DNA of 64,000 bases from CAZVWJ01 sp964631325 (GTDB lineage: Bacteria > T1Sed10-126), in contig CAZVWJ010000001.1 in the NCBI GenBank assembly GCA_964631325.1, positions 90,082-154,081 on the forward strand, in the 5' to 3' direction. A program made the translations under genes and the position numbers. Positions 40,244-49,582 of the stretch are shown in pieces. Position 1 is the first letter of the stretch. The number at the start of each line of letters is the position of its first letter. The notes under the pieces were generated by a model, which ran no database searches, was not told the origin of the DNA, and was given only the letters and a program-made list of their open reading frames with translations.

Positions 40244-42142
40244 ATGAAACTGGATTCCAAAGCTTTGGAAAGTAAATTTAGTCTGGACATGGCAGTGCAA
40301 AAAACACTGCAAACTGCGCCACGGGTTCAAATAGCCCAAAATGCCGAGGAACTGCACAAACTTTCTCTGCCGGATAATGACGACGGCTGGTATAAAGTAG
40401 CCTACGAAATAGAAGGTGAAGGCGAAGTAGTGGAAGCCAGAGTTTGCCGGACAAAAAACGGTATTGCGGCCAATTATCCCGAACCATATATGCGACGGAG
40501 GGACCCTGATTGCATGTTTATCGGCGACGATATGCCCACGGACAAAGACCGCTACTCTGAACACTGGGGAACAGATTTCTCAAAAACCAGAAAAGAAACC
40601 TTTAACTGGTTGGCCGAGCGCGAACTGTTAACCTTTCCTTTTATGGCCGGCCATGAACAGTGCGGAATCCCTTCACTTGCGGTTGTCCCCGCCAACGCCG
40701 GTTTTTTTGCGCTCGGGCTCGGCCTGCTTCAGGGAATCGTGGACATTCAGGAATACGAAGGTAAATTTAACCCGAAAACTTATCTTTACGCCGCCCCCCC
40801 GTTCCGGCATACTCATTTTGACGGCCGCCAGGTCGTGGTTCACAACCGGAGCCAGAGCCGCCATGAAATTTTCAGTTACAACCTTTATCCCGGCCCCAGT
40901 GCAAAGAAGGGAGTTTACGGAGCCCTGCTTCATTTTGGGGAACTCGAGGGCTGGGTGACTACCCACGCCTCGGTTGTCCGGGTCCGCACTCCTTACAATA
41001 TTAAGACAAACATCATGCACGAAGGCGCGAGCGGTGGCGGAAAAAGTGAAATGAATGAACACCTGCACCGTTCCTACGACGGCTCTATTTTTCTGGGTAA
41101 AAACCTGGTAACCGGTGAAGAAAAGAAATTAACTCTTCCCCGGGCGAACGAATTGATGCCCGTAGCTGACGATATGGTACTCTGTCACAAAGAGCTTCAG
41201 AAAGACAACGGCAAATTAGGAGTGTTAGACGCCGAGGACGGCTGGTTTATCAGAGTGGACCACATCGACAGCTACGGCACCGATCCGGACATTGAAGCCA
41301 GGGCGGTAAATCCGGAAGTTCCCCTGGAATTCTTCAACATTGACGCTCAACCCAATAGCACAGCTTTACTCTGGGAACACATCGAAGACGAGCCCGGGAA
41401 ACCGTGTCCCAATCCTCGCTTTGTAATGCCCCGCAAAATTATGCCCAATATAGTAAACGAACCACTCCAGGTAGACGTGCGTAGCTTCGGGGTTCGGACT
41501 CCGCCCTGTACTAAAGAAAACCCAACTTATGGTATCCTGGGAATGTTTCATATTCTCCCCCCGGCCCTTGCCTGGTTATGGCGACTCGTATCTCCGCGGG
41601 GCCACGATAACCCGAGTATCACGGACACCGAGGGAATTAGTTCCGAGGGGGTCGGGTCTTACTGGCCGTTTGCCACCGGCAAAAAAGTCACCCAGGCCAA
41701 CCTTTTGCTCGAACAATTTATTAATTCCCCTAAAGTATTGAACCTTCTCTGCCCCGGCCAACATATTGGTGCCTGGGAAGTGGGGTTTATGGCCGAGTGG
41801 ATGATGCGGGAATTTATACCCCGCCGGGGGAATAAGCTGGAACGGGAAGAACTTAAACCGGCTCGCTGTAACCTGCTGGGATATTCTCTGGACAAACTAA
41901 TTATTGAAGGACAAGACATTGACAGCGGGTTGTTGAATGTCGAAGAACAGCCTGAAATTGGGCAAAAAGCCTACGACCAGGGCGCGAATATTCTTGAGGA
42001 GTTTTTTCGGGAGCAAGTTAAACAATTTCTCACAGACGAACTTAAGCCACTGGGACGAAAAATAATCAAATGCTGCCTGGACGGAGGTAATGTCCGGGAT
42101 TACGAGAAACTAATTGATTCACCCGACATTTTTATAGAATAG
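40244..42142 (+). CDS. DUF4914 family P-loop protein (PEPCK-like)
   Basis: 632 residues from ATG 40244 (GAGGTGAA 7 bp upstream). It has the kinase-type P-loop EGASGGGKSEMNEH (about residues 264-277) inside a phosphoenolpyruvate-carboxykinase-like fold, with motifs such as NIMHEGASGGGKSE, MPVADDMVL, and FNIDAQPNSTALLWEHIED. The family (DUF4914) is large, cytoplasmic and of unknown substrate; PEPCK-like GTP/ATP use is inferred from the P-loop. It starts a two-gene unit with the following HD-GYP-N-like gene (24 bp apart). A possible -10 box (TATAAT) lies near 40173. Confidence 0.8.
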   Translation: MKLDSKALESKFSLDMAVQKTLQTAPRVQIAQNAEELHKLSLPDNDDGWYKVAYEIEGEGEVVEARVCRTKNGIAANYPEPYMRRRDPDCMFIGDDMPTDKDRYSEHWGTDFSKTRKETFNWLAERELLTFPFMAGHEQCGIPSLAVVPANAGFFALGLGLLQGIVDIQEYEGKFNPKTYLYAAPPFRHTHFDGRQVVVHNRSQSRHEIFSYNLYPGPSAKKGVYGALLHFGELEGWVTTHASVVRVRTPYNIKTNIMHEGASGGGKSEMNEHLHRSYDGSIFLGKNLVTGEEKKLTLPRANELMPVADDMVLCHKELQKDNGKLGVLDAEDGWFIRVDHIDSYGTDPDIEARAVNPEVPLEFFNIDAQPNSTALLWEHIEDEPGKPCPNPRFVMPRKIMPNIVNEPLQVDVRSFGVRTPPCTKENPTYGILGMFHILPPALAWLWRLVSPRGHDNPSITDTEGISSEGVGSYWPFATGKKVTQANLLLEQFINSPKVLNLLCPGQHIGAWEVGFMAEWMMREFIPRRGNKLEREELKPARCNLLGYSLDKLIIEGQDIDSGLLNVEEQPEIGQKAYDQGANILEEFFREQVKQFLTDELKPLGRKIIKCCLDGGNVRDYEKLIDSPDIFIE

Positions 42143-42166
42143 GAAATCTAATTAAGTGATGTTCAT

Positions 42167-42826
42167 ATGAAAGTAGCTAAAATCAGATTTGGCATCTGCC
42201 GTGAGGTTCCTCTCCATTCCATAGAAACCGACCGGGACAACCTGTTCAGAACTGTAACCAAACGTGGCAAAAAAATTGTTTCCGGTAATCAGGAACTCGA
42301 TGAGGAAGTCATAGAACAACTAAAAAAACATAAGGTTCGCAAGGTCTGGATTAAAAAGGGGCACTACGAGTGGGTAAGTCGCAGTGAAGCGCGAGAAAGA
42401 GACCCCCACCTGGAAGAAGTCAAAGAGGTACCACTTGATCTGGCCAAGGCCTTATTGAAGCTATCGAAAATAGACACAGTGTATCAACTCAGGGTATTAA
42501 TCACTGAATATCGACAGGCGGATATATCGAATGCATTAGATAGAAAGTGTAGAAATTTACTGAGTGAGCTTGATGATCTGCAACCGGAGGTAGAACACTT
42601 CCGGGAACATCTGAAAGCAATAGACGACGACAAAGTTCAACGAAAAGTTGTCAAATTACTAAATCAACCCCCGGAGAAAATTAAACCCGGGGCCGTACCC
42701 CAGCAAAGTGAAAATCTTGTTCGAAATTACCTGGACTACCTTTCACATTTTTACGATTTGCATTTTAAGATGGCCGGGATAATTTTCGAAGGCGGCAAAA
42801 AAAAGGCTAAAAAAATTGTCTCCTGA
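42167..42826 (+). CDS. Unknown protein with an N-terminal domain like that of HD-GYP proteins
   Basis: 219 residues. The first about 65 (FRTVTKRGKKIVSGNQELDEEVIEQLKKHKVRKVWIKKG) resemble the N-terminal domain of the HD-GYP protein 34416-35543 (KHINRLKKEGIRSVFIKE), but no HD-GYP domain follows. The rest is charged and helical (residues about 85-150 with long Leu-rich helices, PEVEHFREHLKAIDDDKV) and ends in a Lys-rich tail. The shared domain suggests a place in the c-di-GMP network, and the close spacing suggests a link with DUF4914. Function unknown. Confidence 0.6.
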   Translation: MKVAKIRFGICREVPLHSIETDRDNLFRTVTKRGKKIVSGNQELDEEVIEQLKKHKVRKVWIKKGHYEWVSRSEARERDPHLEEVKEVPLDLAKALLKLSKIDTVYQLRVLITEYRQADISNALDRKCRNLLSELDDLQPEVEHFREHLKAIDDDKVQRKVVKLLNQPPEKIKPGAVPQQSENLVRNYLDYLSHFYDLHFKMAGIIFEGGKKKAKKIVS

Positions 42827-42833
42827 TTTTTTA

Positions 42834-43023
42834 GTTCCCTTGAATTCAACTATCAAATGCAACAACTTTCATTCCATCATTCCTCCCCCTTGATGGGGGA
42901 GGTTAGGTGGGGGTGAACACTGTTCGTGTCATCGTTCCCCCTCCCCTTAGTCCCCTCCCACCAGGGGAGGGGAGATATAGTGGCAGTCGTTACTGTTTTA
43001 TGTTGCACTTGGTTGTTTAATTC
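42834..43023. repeat. Palindromic repeat block with imperfect inverted ends
   Basis: Ends TTGAATTCAACTATCAAATGCAAC and GTTGCACTTGGTTGTTTAATTCA are imperfect inverted copies. Inside are CCTCCCCCTTGATGGGGGAGG and CCTCCCACCAGGGGAGGGG-type hairpins. A relative of the left end lies inverted at 33248-33290. Suggests a second MITE-like family. Confidence 0.55.
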
Positions 43024-43128
43024 ACCTCCTCTTTCATTTTTCATAATTCAAATTTAACTTACAATCATTTTTGTGCTATGCTTTAAAGATTGAATTAGGC
43101 TTTACTATTTTAACGAGAGGTTGTAATA

Positions 43129-45018
43129 ATGCAATTTCTCAATAAACATTTTCGGGCATTTGGTTTAGCTTTAGCAATAATCCTTTTTCTTGTTCCCACC
43201 CAGTTATTTGCCGGTTCAATTACGGCTGAATTTAATGATCCCCCGAATCCGGACGGGGTAAAAAAGCAGTTGCTCGAGATTATCGGTGGGGCAAACAAAA
43301 GCCTGGATATAGCAATATACTCACTGCGGTCCCAGGTAGTCATAAATCATCTGATTGACGCAAAGGAAGCCGGAGTTGAAGTGAGAATAGTTACGGAAAA
43401 AGACAACCGGACCAAGGGGGGATACTACAATACCGGCTCAAAGCCCTATTTTGACCAATTGGTGGAGGCAGGAATTGAAGTAAAAGTAGACGACCGGAGC
43501 AGTGCTTTAATGCACGAAAAATTCATTGTTGCCGATAACGAAAAGGTTTTGACAGGCTCTATGAATTTTACAGAAAGTCAGATGAACGGGGACAAGAACA
43601 ACATCATAAGGTTCAACTCCGACAAAATAGCCCACGCCTTCAGCGAAGAATTTGAGGAAATGTGGACGGGCCGATTTGGAGCAAGCAAAAACAACGATCC
43701 TGTTCAATCCTTCACCGTTGACGGGGCCCGGGTGGTTGTCTTGTTCTCCCCGGGAGCCGAGGTGAGAGAGGCTGTTGGTAATCACCTGAATACCGCTGAA
43801 AATTCTGTTTATTTTAACACCTTTGCCTTCACTGACGACGGACTGGCTAACCGGCTCGACAGTCTTCATAATTCCGGGCTCATTGTCCGGGGTACGATGG
43901 ATGCCTGGAAGGCTGTGGACGGTAACTACAATCAATTCTCAAACCTGAAGAATGAGGGCGTCCCGGTCTCCAAGGACAGCTACAACGGAATTCTACACGA
44001 TAAATATATCGTGGTGGACGGCAATTCACCGGCAAGTGAGCCGCGAGTTCTCACCGGTTCCTACAACTACACTACTTCTGCTGACGAAAGTAATGACGAA
44101 AATATGGTGATTATCCTGGATAAAGAAATTGCCGGGGATTACTACGCGGACGCAGTTAACACTTACCAGAACCACTCCAAAAATCCGGCCGATCCGATAA
44201 TTTCAACTAAAATTAACATCAACACGGCCGATCAATCGGCACTGGAAACCCTGGACGGTATCGGTCCGGTAACAGCTCAAAACATTATTGATAATCGCAT
44301 CGCCGAAGAACCTTTTACGACAAAGGAGGAACTTACCCGGGTGGACGGCATCGGGCCGGCTACGGTTGACAATATCCAGGCTTATATTACTGCGGGGGAA
44401 GTATCTCCAAGAAAAATAAATATCAACACAGCTTCCAAATCTACTCTCGACCAGTTGGAGGGTATCGGCCCGGCAACTGCACAAAATATTCTCTCTTATC
44501 GGGAGACAAACGGAAACTTCACATCTATCGAAGCCATTAAAAACGTCAGCGGGATCGGTCCCGCCACTTACGAAAATATCAAATCTGAGATCACCGTTAG
44601 TGAAACAAGCGGGGGCTCCGGTGAGCTAATTAACATCAATACTGCCAATCAGACAAAACTCGAGAAACTGGACAGAACCGGCCCGGTCACGGCCCAGAAG
44701 ATTATATCCTACCGAAAAAACAACGGGGAATTTGAATCTAAGGAAGCGATCAAGAACGTAGACGGTATTGGGCCGGTCACTTACGAATCAATTAAAACTG
44801 CAATCACGGTGAGCAGCACCAGCGACCCGGTTAACATCAACATGGCGGACAAAACCAGGCTCAAGAGCCTGAACGGCATCGGCCCGGCCACCGCCGAAAA
44901 CATCATCTCTTACCGCAACAGTTTCGGCTCTTTTACCCAAAAAACAGAACTAAAAAACGTGAACGGCATCGGCGACGCCACCTACAGCTCCCTGGAAGAC
45001 AAGATAACTGTAGAATAG
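43129..45018 (+). CDS. Secreted phospholipase-D/nuclease-like protein with four HhH (ComEA-type) modules
   Basis: 629 residues. A signal peptide (FGLALAIILFLVPTQLFAG) is followed by two PLD domains, each with an HKD motif: HEKFIVADNEKVLTGSMN (about 123-140) and HDKYIVVDGN...VLTGSYNYT (about 292-318). The Asp and His-Lys residues are intact, so a phosphodiester-cleaving active site is expected. From about 360 to 629 there are four tandem helix-hairpin-helix modules of about 65 residues, each with NINTA and L..xxGIGPxTAxxI. These are ComEA-like DNA-binding modules. Likely an extracellular or periplasmic DNA-binding nuclease, or a phospholipase, acting outside the inner membrane. No com genes are adjacent. 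Confidence 0.9.
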   Translation: MQFLNKHFRAFGLALAIILFLVPTQLFAGSITAEFNDPPNPDGVKKQLLEIIGGANKSLDIAIYSLRSQVVINHLIDAKEAGVEVRIVTEKDNRTKGGYYNTGSKPYFDQLVEAGIEVKVDDRSSALMHEKFIVADNEKVLTGSMNFTESQMNGDKNNIIRFNSDKIAHAFSEEFEEMWTGRFGASKNNDPVQSFTVDGARVVVLFSPGAEVREAVGNHLNTAENSVYFNTFAFTDDGLANRLDSLHNSGLIVRGTMDAWKAVDGNYNQFSNLKNEGVPVSKDSYNGILHDKYIVVDGNSPASEPRVLTGSYNYTTSADESNDENMVIILDKEIAGDYYADAVNTYQNHSKNPADPIISTKININTADQSALETLDGIGPVTAQNIIDNRIAEEPFTTKEELTRVDGIGPATVDNIQAYITAGEVSPRKININTASKSTLDQLEGIGPATAQNILSYRETNGNFTSIEAIKNVSGIGPATYENIKSEITVSETSGGSGELININTANQTKLEKLDRTGPVTAQKIISYRKNNGEFESKEAIKNVDGIGPVTYESIKTAITVSSTSDPVNINMADKTRLKSLNGIGPATAENIISYRNSFGSFTQKTELKNVNGIGDATYSSLEDKITVE

Positions 45019-45206
45019 ATTAATTTGTTCATCTAAATCGGGAGAGCAAATAATTCCTCTCTCCATTTCCACAATCAGCCAGTTTGTCTTTCGACTGATT
45101 TAATCCACTTACCTTAAAATTTTCATCATTCCCGCCGCCACTTCTCTCAACCTTTAGCGCGAATCGCGGGCTGCCAACCATCCTCCGATTTAAATATAAT
45201 AAACTA

Positions 45207-45248
45207 TTTCCGCATATCCGGAATTCCGGAATTCCGGATATGCGGAAA
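45207..45248. repeat. 42-bp perfect palindrome
   Basis: TTTCCGCATATCCGGAATTCC (45207-45227) is exactly mirrored by its complement up to 45248, with no loop. The centre is CC|GG, and GGAATTCC repeats inside. No T-run follows. It lies between the PLD gene and tRNA-Tyr; it may be a terminator, a protein site or a cruciform. The rest of 45019-46230 holds only the two tRNAs, part of the dispersed repeat family (about 45940-45990), and the aldolase promoter. Confidence 0.85.
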
Positions 45249-45515
45249 TGTTCCAGGTCATACTTATTTTTCTAAATTGTAATTAATTCCTGGAGGGTTT
45301 TCTAATGACACCACAGCGTCATTCCGGGGGGATTCAAAGTGCAGGAAACCCGGAACCCAGAGCTCTTGAAAATTTGGATTGCCGGGGCAACCCCGGCAAT
45401 AACAGTTTGTTGGAAAGTTATATGCTTGAACAGATTTTTACGGGAACTAAAGCAATCTGCAGCTAGCACGAAAAGCAAGAGACAGATCCAGGAAATTAAA
45501 AGAGGAAAGGAAAAA

Positions 45516-45604
45516 TGGTGGAGGGGGGAGGATTTGAACCTCCGAAGGCGATCCGCCGACAGATTTACAGTCTGTTGCATTTGACCAGACTTTGCTACCC
45601 CTCC
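45516..45604 (-). tRNA. tRNA-Tyr (anticodon GTA), CCA encoded
   Basis: Class II tRNA of 86 nt plus encoded CCA. Acceptor GGAGGGG/CCCCTCC, anticodon loop CTGTAAA in stem ACAGA/TCTGT, long variable arm (CGGCGGATCGCCTTCG), T-loop TTCAAAT. Unlike tRNA-Ala, -Lys and -Thr here it has CCA in the gene. Confidence 0.92.
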
Positions 45605-45823
45605 GGGTGAATTCAGTTAACAGTTAAAAGTTAAAAAACAACTACTAAACACAAAACTTTTCTCTAAAAAGGCAAGATATTGTAGCAATTTGAAGTAAAT
45701 AAGTAAATAAAAATTCATTGATTCAGCGCTATATTTTTGAACTCACAGGAAGTAAACGGTTGTCGGTTTTAATAGGTTTGATTTTTTCAACACAGAACAC
45801 AGAACTCGGAACAGGGTTTAAGA

Positions 45824-45896
45824 GCCGGCGGCCGGATTCGAACCGACAACTTGAGCTTTACAAGAGCCCCGCTCTGCCAGATTGAGCTACGCCGGC
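45824..45896 (-). tRNA. tRNA-Thr (anticodon TGT)
   Basis: 73 nt, no encoded CCA. Acceptor GCCGGCG/CGCCGGC, D-arm TAGCTCAATCTGGCAGAGC, anticodon loop CTTGTAA, T-loop TTCGAAT. Reads ACA and related codons. Confidence 0.93.
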
Positions 45897-46157
45897 ATAG
45901 AAGTTTTAACTTATTAATTCAATAGCCTCTGTTCCTTCAAACTCCCCCTCATCCTGGCCTTCTCCCACCGGGGGAGAAGGAATTAAACTTTAAGCCCGAA
46001 AAGTCTCCGGCTAAAAAAAGGTTATAACAAATTTGCAGAAATTTATAATTATTCAGCCATAATAATCTATCTTCAATAGCTAAAAATGCAAGTGGTTTGT
46101 CCCTGGAAACTATTCATGGTCACTCGTTAATATGTTAAATCGACTCCGGCCATAGAC

Positions 46158-46185
46158 TTGAATTACCAGCATTTTTAGGCATAAT
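46158..46185 (+). promoter_or_regulatory. Sigma-70 type promoter of the aldolase gene
   Basis: TTGAAT (46158-46163), 16-bp spacer, CATAAT (46180-46185), then about 40 bp to the AGGAGGAG ribosome-binding site near 46218. Matches the -35/-10 consensus at 4 of 6 and 5 of 6. Confidence 0.55.
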
Positions 46186-46230
46186 TAAAGATGAATATTG
46201 AGTTGAAAAATTTATAAGGAGGAGTTATTC

Positions 46231-47289
46231 ATGGTTGAAATTTCGCAGGATAAATATTCGAGAATGGAGAAATTGAGTGATGAACAAGGGATAATCAAAG
46301 CAGCCGCTATGGACCAACGGGGGTCTTTGTTTCAGCGGTTAGCCGAAGCGCAAAATATTGACAAATCCGAAGTCACTTACGAAATGATGTCCGAGTTCAA
46401 GGAAGCAATCTCTGAAAAACTGACGCCAAATGCCAGTGCAATTTTGCTCGACCCCGAATGGGGCCTTGAAGGCGGCGAGGCCCGCGCCACGGGAACCGGC
46501 CTGATTATGTCCTATGAAAAAAGCGGTCAGTCCCTGCGCTACGGAGATATTTACACCCACAGTCTGCCAAAGAAAATGAAGGAACTGATGCCAGACTGGA
46601 CGGTGCGAAAATCAATAGAAAACGGAGCGGACGCGGTCAAACTGCTTATCTATTACCATCCGGAAGAAGACGAGGTTTACAAGGATGCCAAGAAAGCTTT
46701 CGTGGAAAGAGTCGGGGTTGAATGTGACTACCACGATATTCCTTTCTTCCTGGAATTTTTAGGTTACGACACTTACGGAGGCAGTGACTGGAAGACGGAT
46801 CCCAAGTTAGCCGAAGAAAAGCCGGAAGTTGTCCGCCGGAGCATCGAGGAATTCTCGAAGGATCTCTACCGGGTTGACGTACTGAAAATCGAAATCCCGG
46901 TTAACATGAAGTTCACCGCGGGGACTGACGCCTACATCGGCGAAGAGGCGGTTTACGACCGCGAAGAAGCGCTGAAGTATTATGAAGAAACGGCGGAAGT
47001 GGCCCGCAAACCGATGATCTACTTGAGCGCCGGAGTAAACGCCCCGGAGTTTCGCGAAAGTTTGCGGATGGCCAACGACGCGGGCATCGAGTGGAACGGC
47101 GTGCTCTGCGGCCGGGCAACCTGGCAGGAAGGAATCAGCGAATACGCTGAAAACGGCGTGGAAGCGCTAAAGGACTGGCTGGAAGGACCGGGGACCGAAA
47201 ACATCAAGGCAATGAACGAGATCATCGAAGCCGGGGCCTGCAGTTGGAAGGAAGCTTACGGCGGCGAGGGAAACATCAACATAGTCTGA
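46231..47289 (+). CDS. LacD-like tagatose 1,6-bisphosphate aldolase
   Basis: 352 residues. Typical features of the class I LacD family: AMDQRGSLFQRL near the N-terminus, ILLDPEWGL, DAVKLLIYYHP, FLEFLGYDT, DVLKIEIPVNM and YLSAGV (a Schiff-base Lys is expected in DAVKLL or DVLKIE). The C-terminal GVLCGRATWQEGI is also conserved. It probably splits tagatose 1,6-bisphosphate, or a related ketose bisphosphate such as a sulfosugar-derived one, into two trioses in the cytoplasm. No other sugar genes are near, so the pathway cannot be fixed from context. AGGAGGAG precedes the ATG. Confidence 0.85.
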   Translation: MVEISQDKYSRMEKLSDEQGIIKAAAMDQRGSLFQRLAEAQNIDKSEVTYEMMSEFKEAISEKLTPNASAILLDPEWGLEGGEARATGTGLIMSYEKSGQSLRYGDIYTHSLPKKMKELMPDWTVRKSIENGADAVKLLIYYHPEEDEVYKDAKKAFVERVGVECDYHDIPFFLEFLGYDTYGGSDWKTDPKLAEEKPEVVRRSIEEFSKDLYRVDVLKIEIPVNMKFTAGTDAYIGEEAVYDREEALKYYEETAEVARKPMIYLSAGVNAPEFRESLRMANDAGIEWNGVLCGRATWQEGISEYAENGVEALKDWLEGPGTENIKAMNEIIEAGACSWKEAYGGEGNINIV

Positions 47290-47299
47290 TAGCCGTTCT

Positions 47300-47410
47300 T
47301 CCCGGCGGGGGGGCAGGGTGAGGGAGATAAAACGCCAAACGCTGTCGAAAGATCTTCGGGAACCCTTTCACCCCCATCTTAATCTTCGCCCATCAAGGGG
47401 GAAGAAATAG
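47300..47410. repeat. Dispersed palindromic repeat between convergent genes
   Basis: CCCGGCGGGGGGGCAGGGTGAGGG and CCCATCTTAATCTTCGCCCATCAAGGGGGAAG are members of the family seen at 30000 and 48530. They may also serve as a bidirectional terminator for the aldolase and cheB. Confidence 0.5.
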
Positions 47411-47450
47411 AAAAAGCTTTTTGGACAGAATCTAATTATTAGTTAAGAAA

Positions 47451-48485
47451 TTAGGTGAGCTGGGCGAGGATATGGGGCAAGTCCAACAAGGAAAATTCCC
47501 GAGTGTCGGGGAGGGCCTGTTTTACCTGCTTGGGCATGCCGTAGACCGTGGCGGATTCCTCGTCCTGGACGAGCATTGTTCCTCCGCCCTCGACAATTGC
47601 CTTTGCCCCTTCCCGGCCGTCCTTACCCATGCCGGTGAGAACTATCCCCAGCACTTTTTTCTTTAATTTTTTCGTCGCTGACTCAAACAGGGGGTCGACC
47701 GCGGGGCGTTGGAAGTTGACTTCTTCATCCTGATTAAGGCTGACCGGAAGGCCGGTTGAGCTGTCCACACCGCTGACAACCATGTGATAATCGCCCGGCG
47801 CCAGTCCCACCTCATTCTTCTTAATTTTTTGTCCGTCCTCGGCCTCGTAAACCTGCAGATCAGTTATCTCATTCAATCCTTCCGCAAAATGGGCCGTAAA
47901 CAGGCGGGGCATGTGCTGACAGATTAAAATAGGCGGCAGGCCGGTGGGCATCTCTTCAAATACCTGGCGCAGGGCCTTAGTCCCCCCGGTAGACGAACCA
48001 ATCACTATTGCCTCAATATTAGTGGGGAGTGAAATTGAAACCTCTTTTTTTCTTTTCTTTTTTGGCTTTTTTTCAAGCGGCTGGACGTTGGCCCGGGCGG
48101 CCGCTTCCAGCTTGGGAAGTAATTCATCCTTGAGCGAACGCAGTGAATCCCGGCTGTCACCGGCCGGTTTACAGACAACATCTACCGCCCCCAGTTCAAG
48201 CGCCCTCTCCCCTTTTCGGGAGGTGCGGTCGGTGAGACTGCTGACCATCACAACGGGGATCGGATAATTGCTCATTAAACTCTTTAAAAAACTGATCCCG
48301 TCCAATTTAGGCATTTCCACGTCCAGGGTAAGAATATCCGGTTTTTTATCGAACAACATTTCCCGGGCTTCATAGGGGTCACCGGCCTTCCCCGCCACCT
48401 CAAACCCGGGGGCTTCATTTATAATCTCTTCCAGAACGGTGCGGGCAATCACCGAATCGTCAACTATCCCGACACGTTTATTCAT
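47451..48485 (-). CDS. cheB: Chemotaxis response regulator protein-glutamate methylesterase
   Basis: 344 residues from ATG 48483-48485 (GGGAGG 6 bp upstream). The receiver domain (1-120) has VGIVDDSV, ILTLDVEMPKLDG with phosphoacceptor Asp, and VVMVSSLT. A Lys-rich linker (KKPKKKRKKE) follows. The methylesterase domain has the catalytic Ser (IVIGSSTGGTKAL), His (ILICQHMP) and Asp (GMGKDGREGA). It removes methyl groups from, and deamidates, MCP glutamates when phosphorylated by CheA. It is the last gene of the chemotaxis island in this window; cheA is absent. Confidence 0.95.
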   Translation of the reverse strand: MNKRVGIVDDSVIARTVLEEIINEAPGFEVAGKAGDPYEAREMLFDKKPDILTLDVEMPKLDGISFLKSLMSNYPIPVVMVSSLTDRTSRKGERALELGAVDVVCKPAGDSRDSLRSLKDELLPKLEAAARANVQPLEKKPKKKRKKEVSISLPTNIEAIVIGSSTGGTKALRQVFEEMPTGLPPILICQHMPRLFTAHFAEGLNEITDLQVYEAEDGQKIKKNEVGLAPGDYHMVVSGVDSSTGLPVSLNQDEEVNFQRPAVDPLFESATKKLKKKVLGIVLTGMGKDGREGAKAIVEGGGTMLVQDEESATVYGMPKQVKQALPDTREFSLLDLPHILAQLT

Positions 48486-48524
48486 TTGGACCTCCCAGCA
48501 AAACCACGAATGAATGGTTTTCAG

Positions 48525-48710
48525 GTAACTACTCACCTATCCTCTCTCCCCTCAGGGGAGAGAGCTTGCCCTGCGCATGGACAGGACCAGAGAGAGGGGG
48601 ACTACCAGCTCCCTGGGCGAAATTGTTGAGTCAAAAGCCCCTTTAAGTCTCTTTTCACCCCCATTTGTATTTTCCCCCATCAAGGGGGAAAATATTAGGT
48701 GAATAGTTAC
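48525..48710. repeat. MITE-like element, 186 bp, with 8-bp target duplication
   Basis: Inverted ends GTAACTACTCACCTAT and TTAGGTGAATAGTTAC, with GTTTTCAG on both sides (48517-48524 and 48711-48718), an exact 8-bp duplication. The interior is made of CTCTCCC/GGGGAGAG and CCCCCATCAAGGGGG hairpins. It carries no gene. A related element is 33091-33237. From 48720 to 48977 there is only the CGCCTC-type repeat (48880-48960). Confidence 0.75.
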
Positions 48711-48977
48711 GTTTTCAGTTTAAAGTTATGGTCATCATTTTACGACTTAGAGATTAAGAGATTGAGTAAAATCTTTAAGCGTAACTGGGTAATTTCAAAA
48801 TCTATATTCACAGATTACAGAGATTAAATTCATATCTGCGTTAACCTGCGCCCATCCGCGAGTTACTGAGGTTTACAGATTTCCACATTTTTCCGCTCCT
48901 TCGCTCGCCTTTGCGTCTTTGCGTTATCTTCTGGTCTTTCGCCTCCGCGCCTCTTTGCGTTACTTTCAGATCTTGAA

Positions 48978-49487
48978 TTAGGCGTTTTCCTCCGCTGCTT
49001 CGCGCAGTTCGTCCATTTCCTCCTCTTCCAGGATTCTTTCCAGGTCAAGAAGAATGTAAACCTCATCTTCCATTTTACCGATTCCGGCCATAAACTTCAC
49101 CTGAACCTGGCCGCTCATCGACGGCGCCGGGTCTATCGATTCGTCGGAAAATTCAAGCACTTCGGAAACCCGGTCGACGATCAGTCCGGTCTTAATACCA
49201 TTAATCATAACCACGATTATACAGGTTTTTTTGTCGTATTCCCGTTCTTCCATGCCAAACTTCTTGCGCAGATCAATAACCGGTATAACCGTCCCCCGGA
49301 GATTGATAACTCCTTTCACATAATCCGCGGTCTGGGGCACTTCCGTGTAATCCTGGATCTCAATGATATCGTTAATCGGCGCAATATAGACCCCGTAATA
49401 CTCGTCTTTAAGATTGAATGTCAAATACTTACCCGCTAGTTCATGCTCAAATGAACGATCATCGTCTTGCTGATTATTAGCATCCAT
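48978..49487 (-). CDS. cheW: Chemotaxis coupling protein CheW
   Basis: 169 residues. CheW fold: YLTFNLKDEYYGVYIAPINDIIEIQDYTEVPQTADYVKGVINLRGTVIPVIDLRKKFG, then CIIVVMINGIKTGLIVDRVSEVLEF and MAGIGKMEDEVYILLDLERIL. It links MCPs to CheA. The N-terminus carries an extra acidic segment (MDANNQQDDDRSFEHELAGK) also present in the paralogue 60680-61192. AGGAGTGA is upstream. Confidence 0.95.
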   Translation of the reverse strand: MDANNQQDDDRSFEHELAGKYLTFNLKDEYYGVYIAPINDIIEIQDYTEVPQTADYVKGVINLRGTVIPVIDLRKKFGMEEREYDKKTCIIVVMINGIKTGLIVDRVSEVLEFSDESIDPAPSMSGQVQVKFMAGIGKMEDEVYILLDLERILEEEEMDELREAAEENA

Positions 49488-49582
49488 GAGTTAATCACTC
49501 CTATTTAGTAGTTAACAGTTTCTTGTTTCTGGTTGCCGGTTAATTCAAGAGCAAAAAAACAAGCGAGCTCAAGTTCAAGAAT

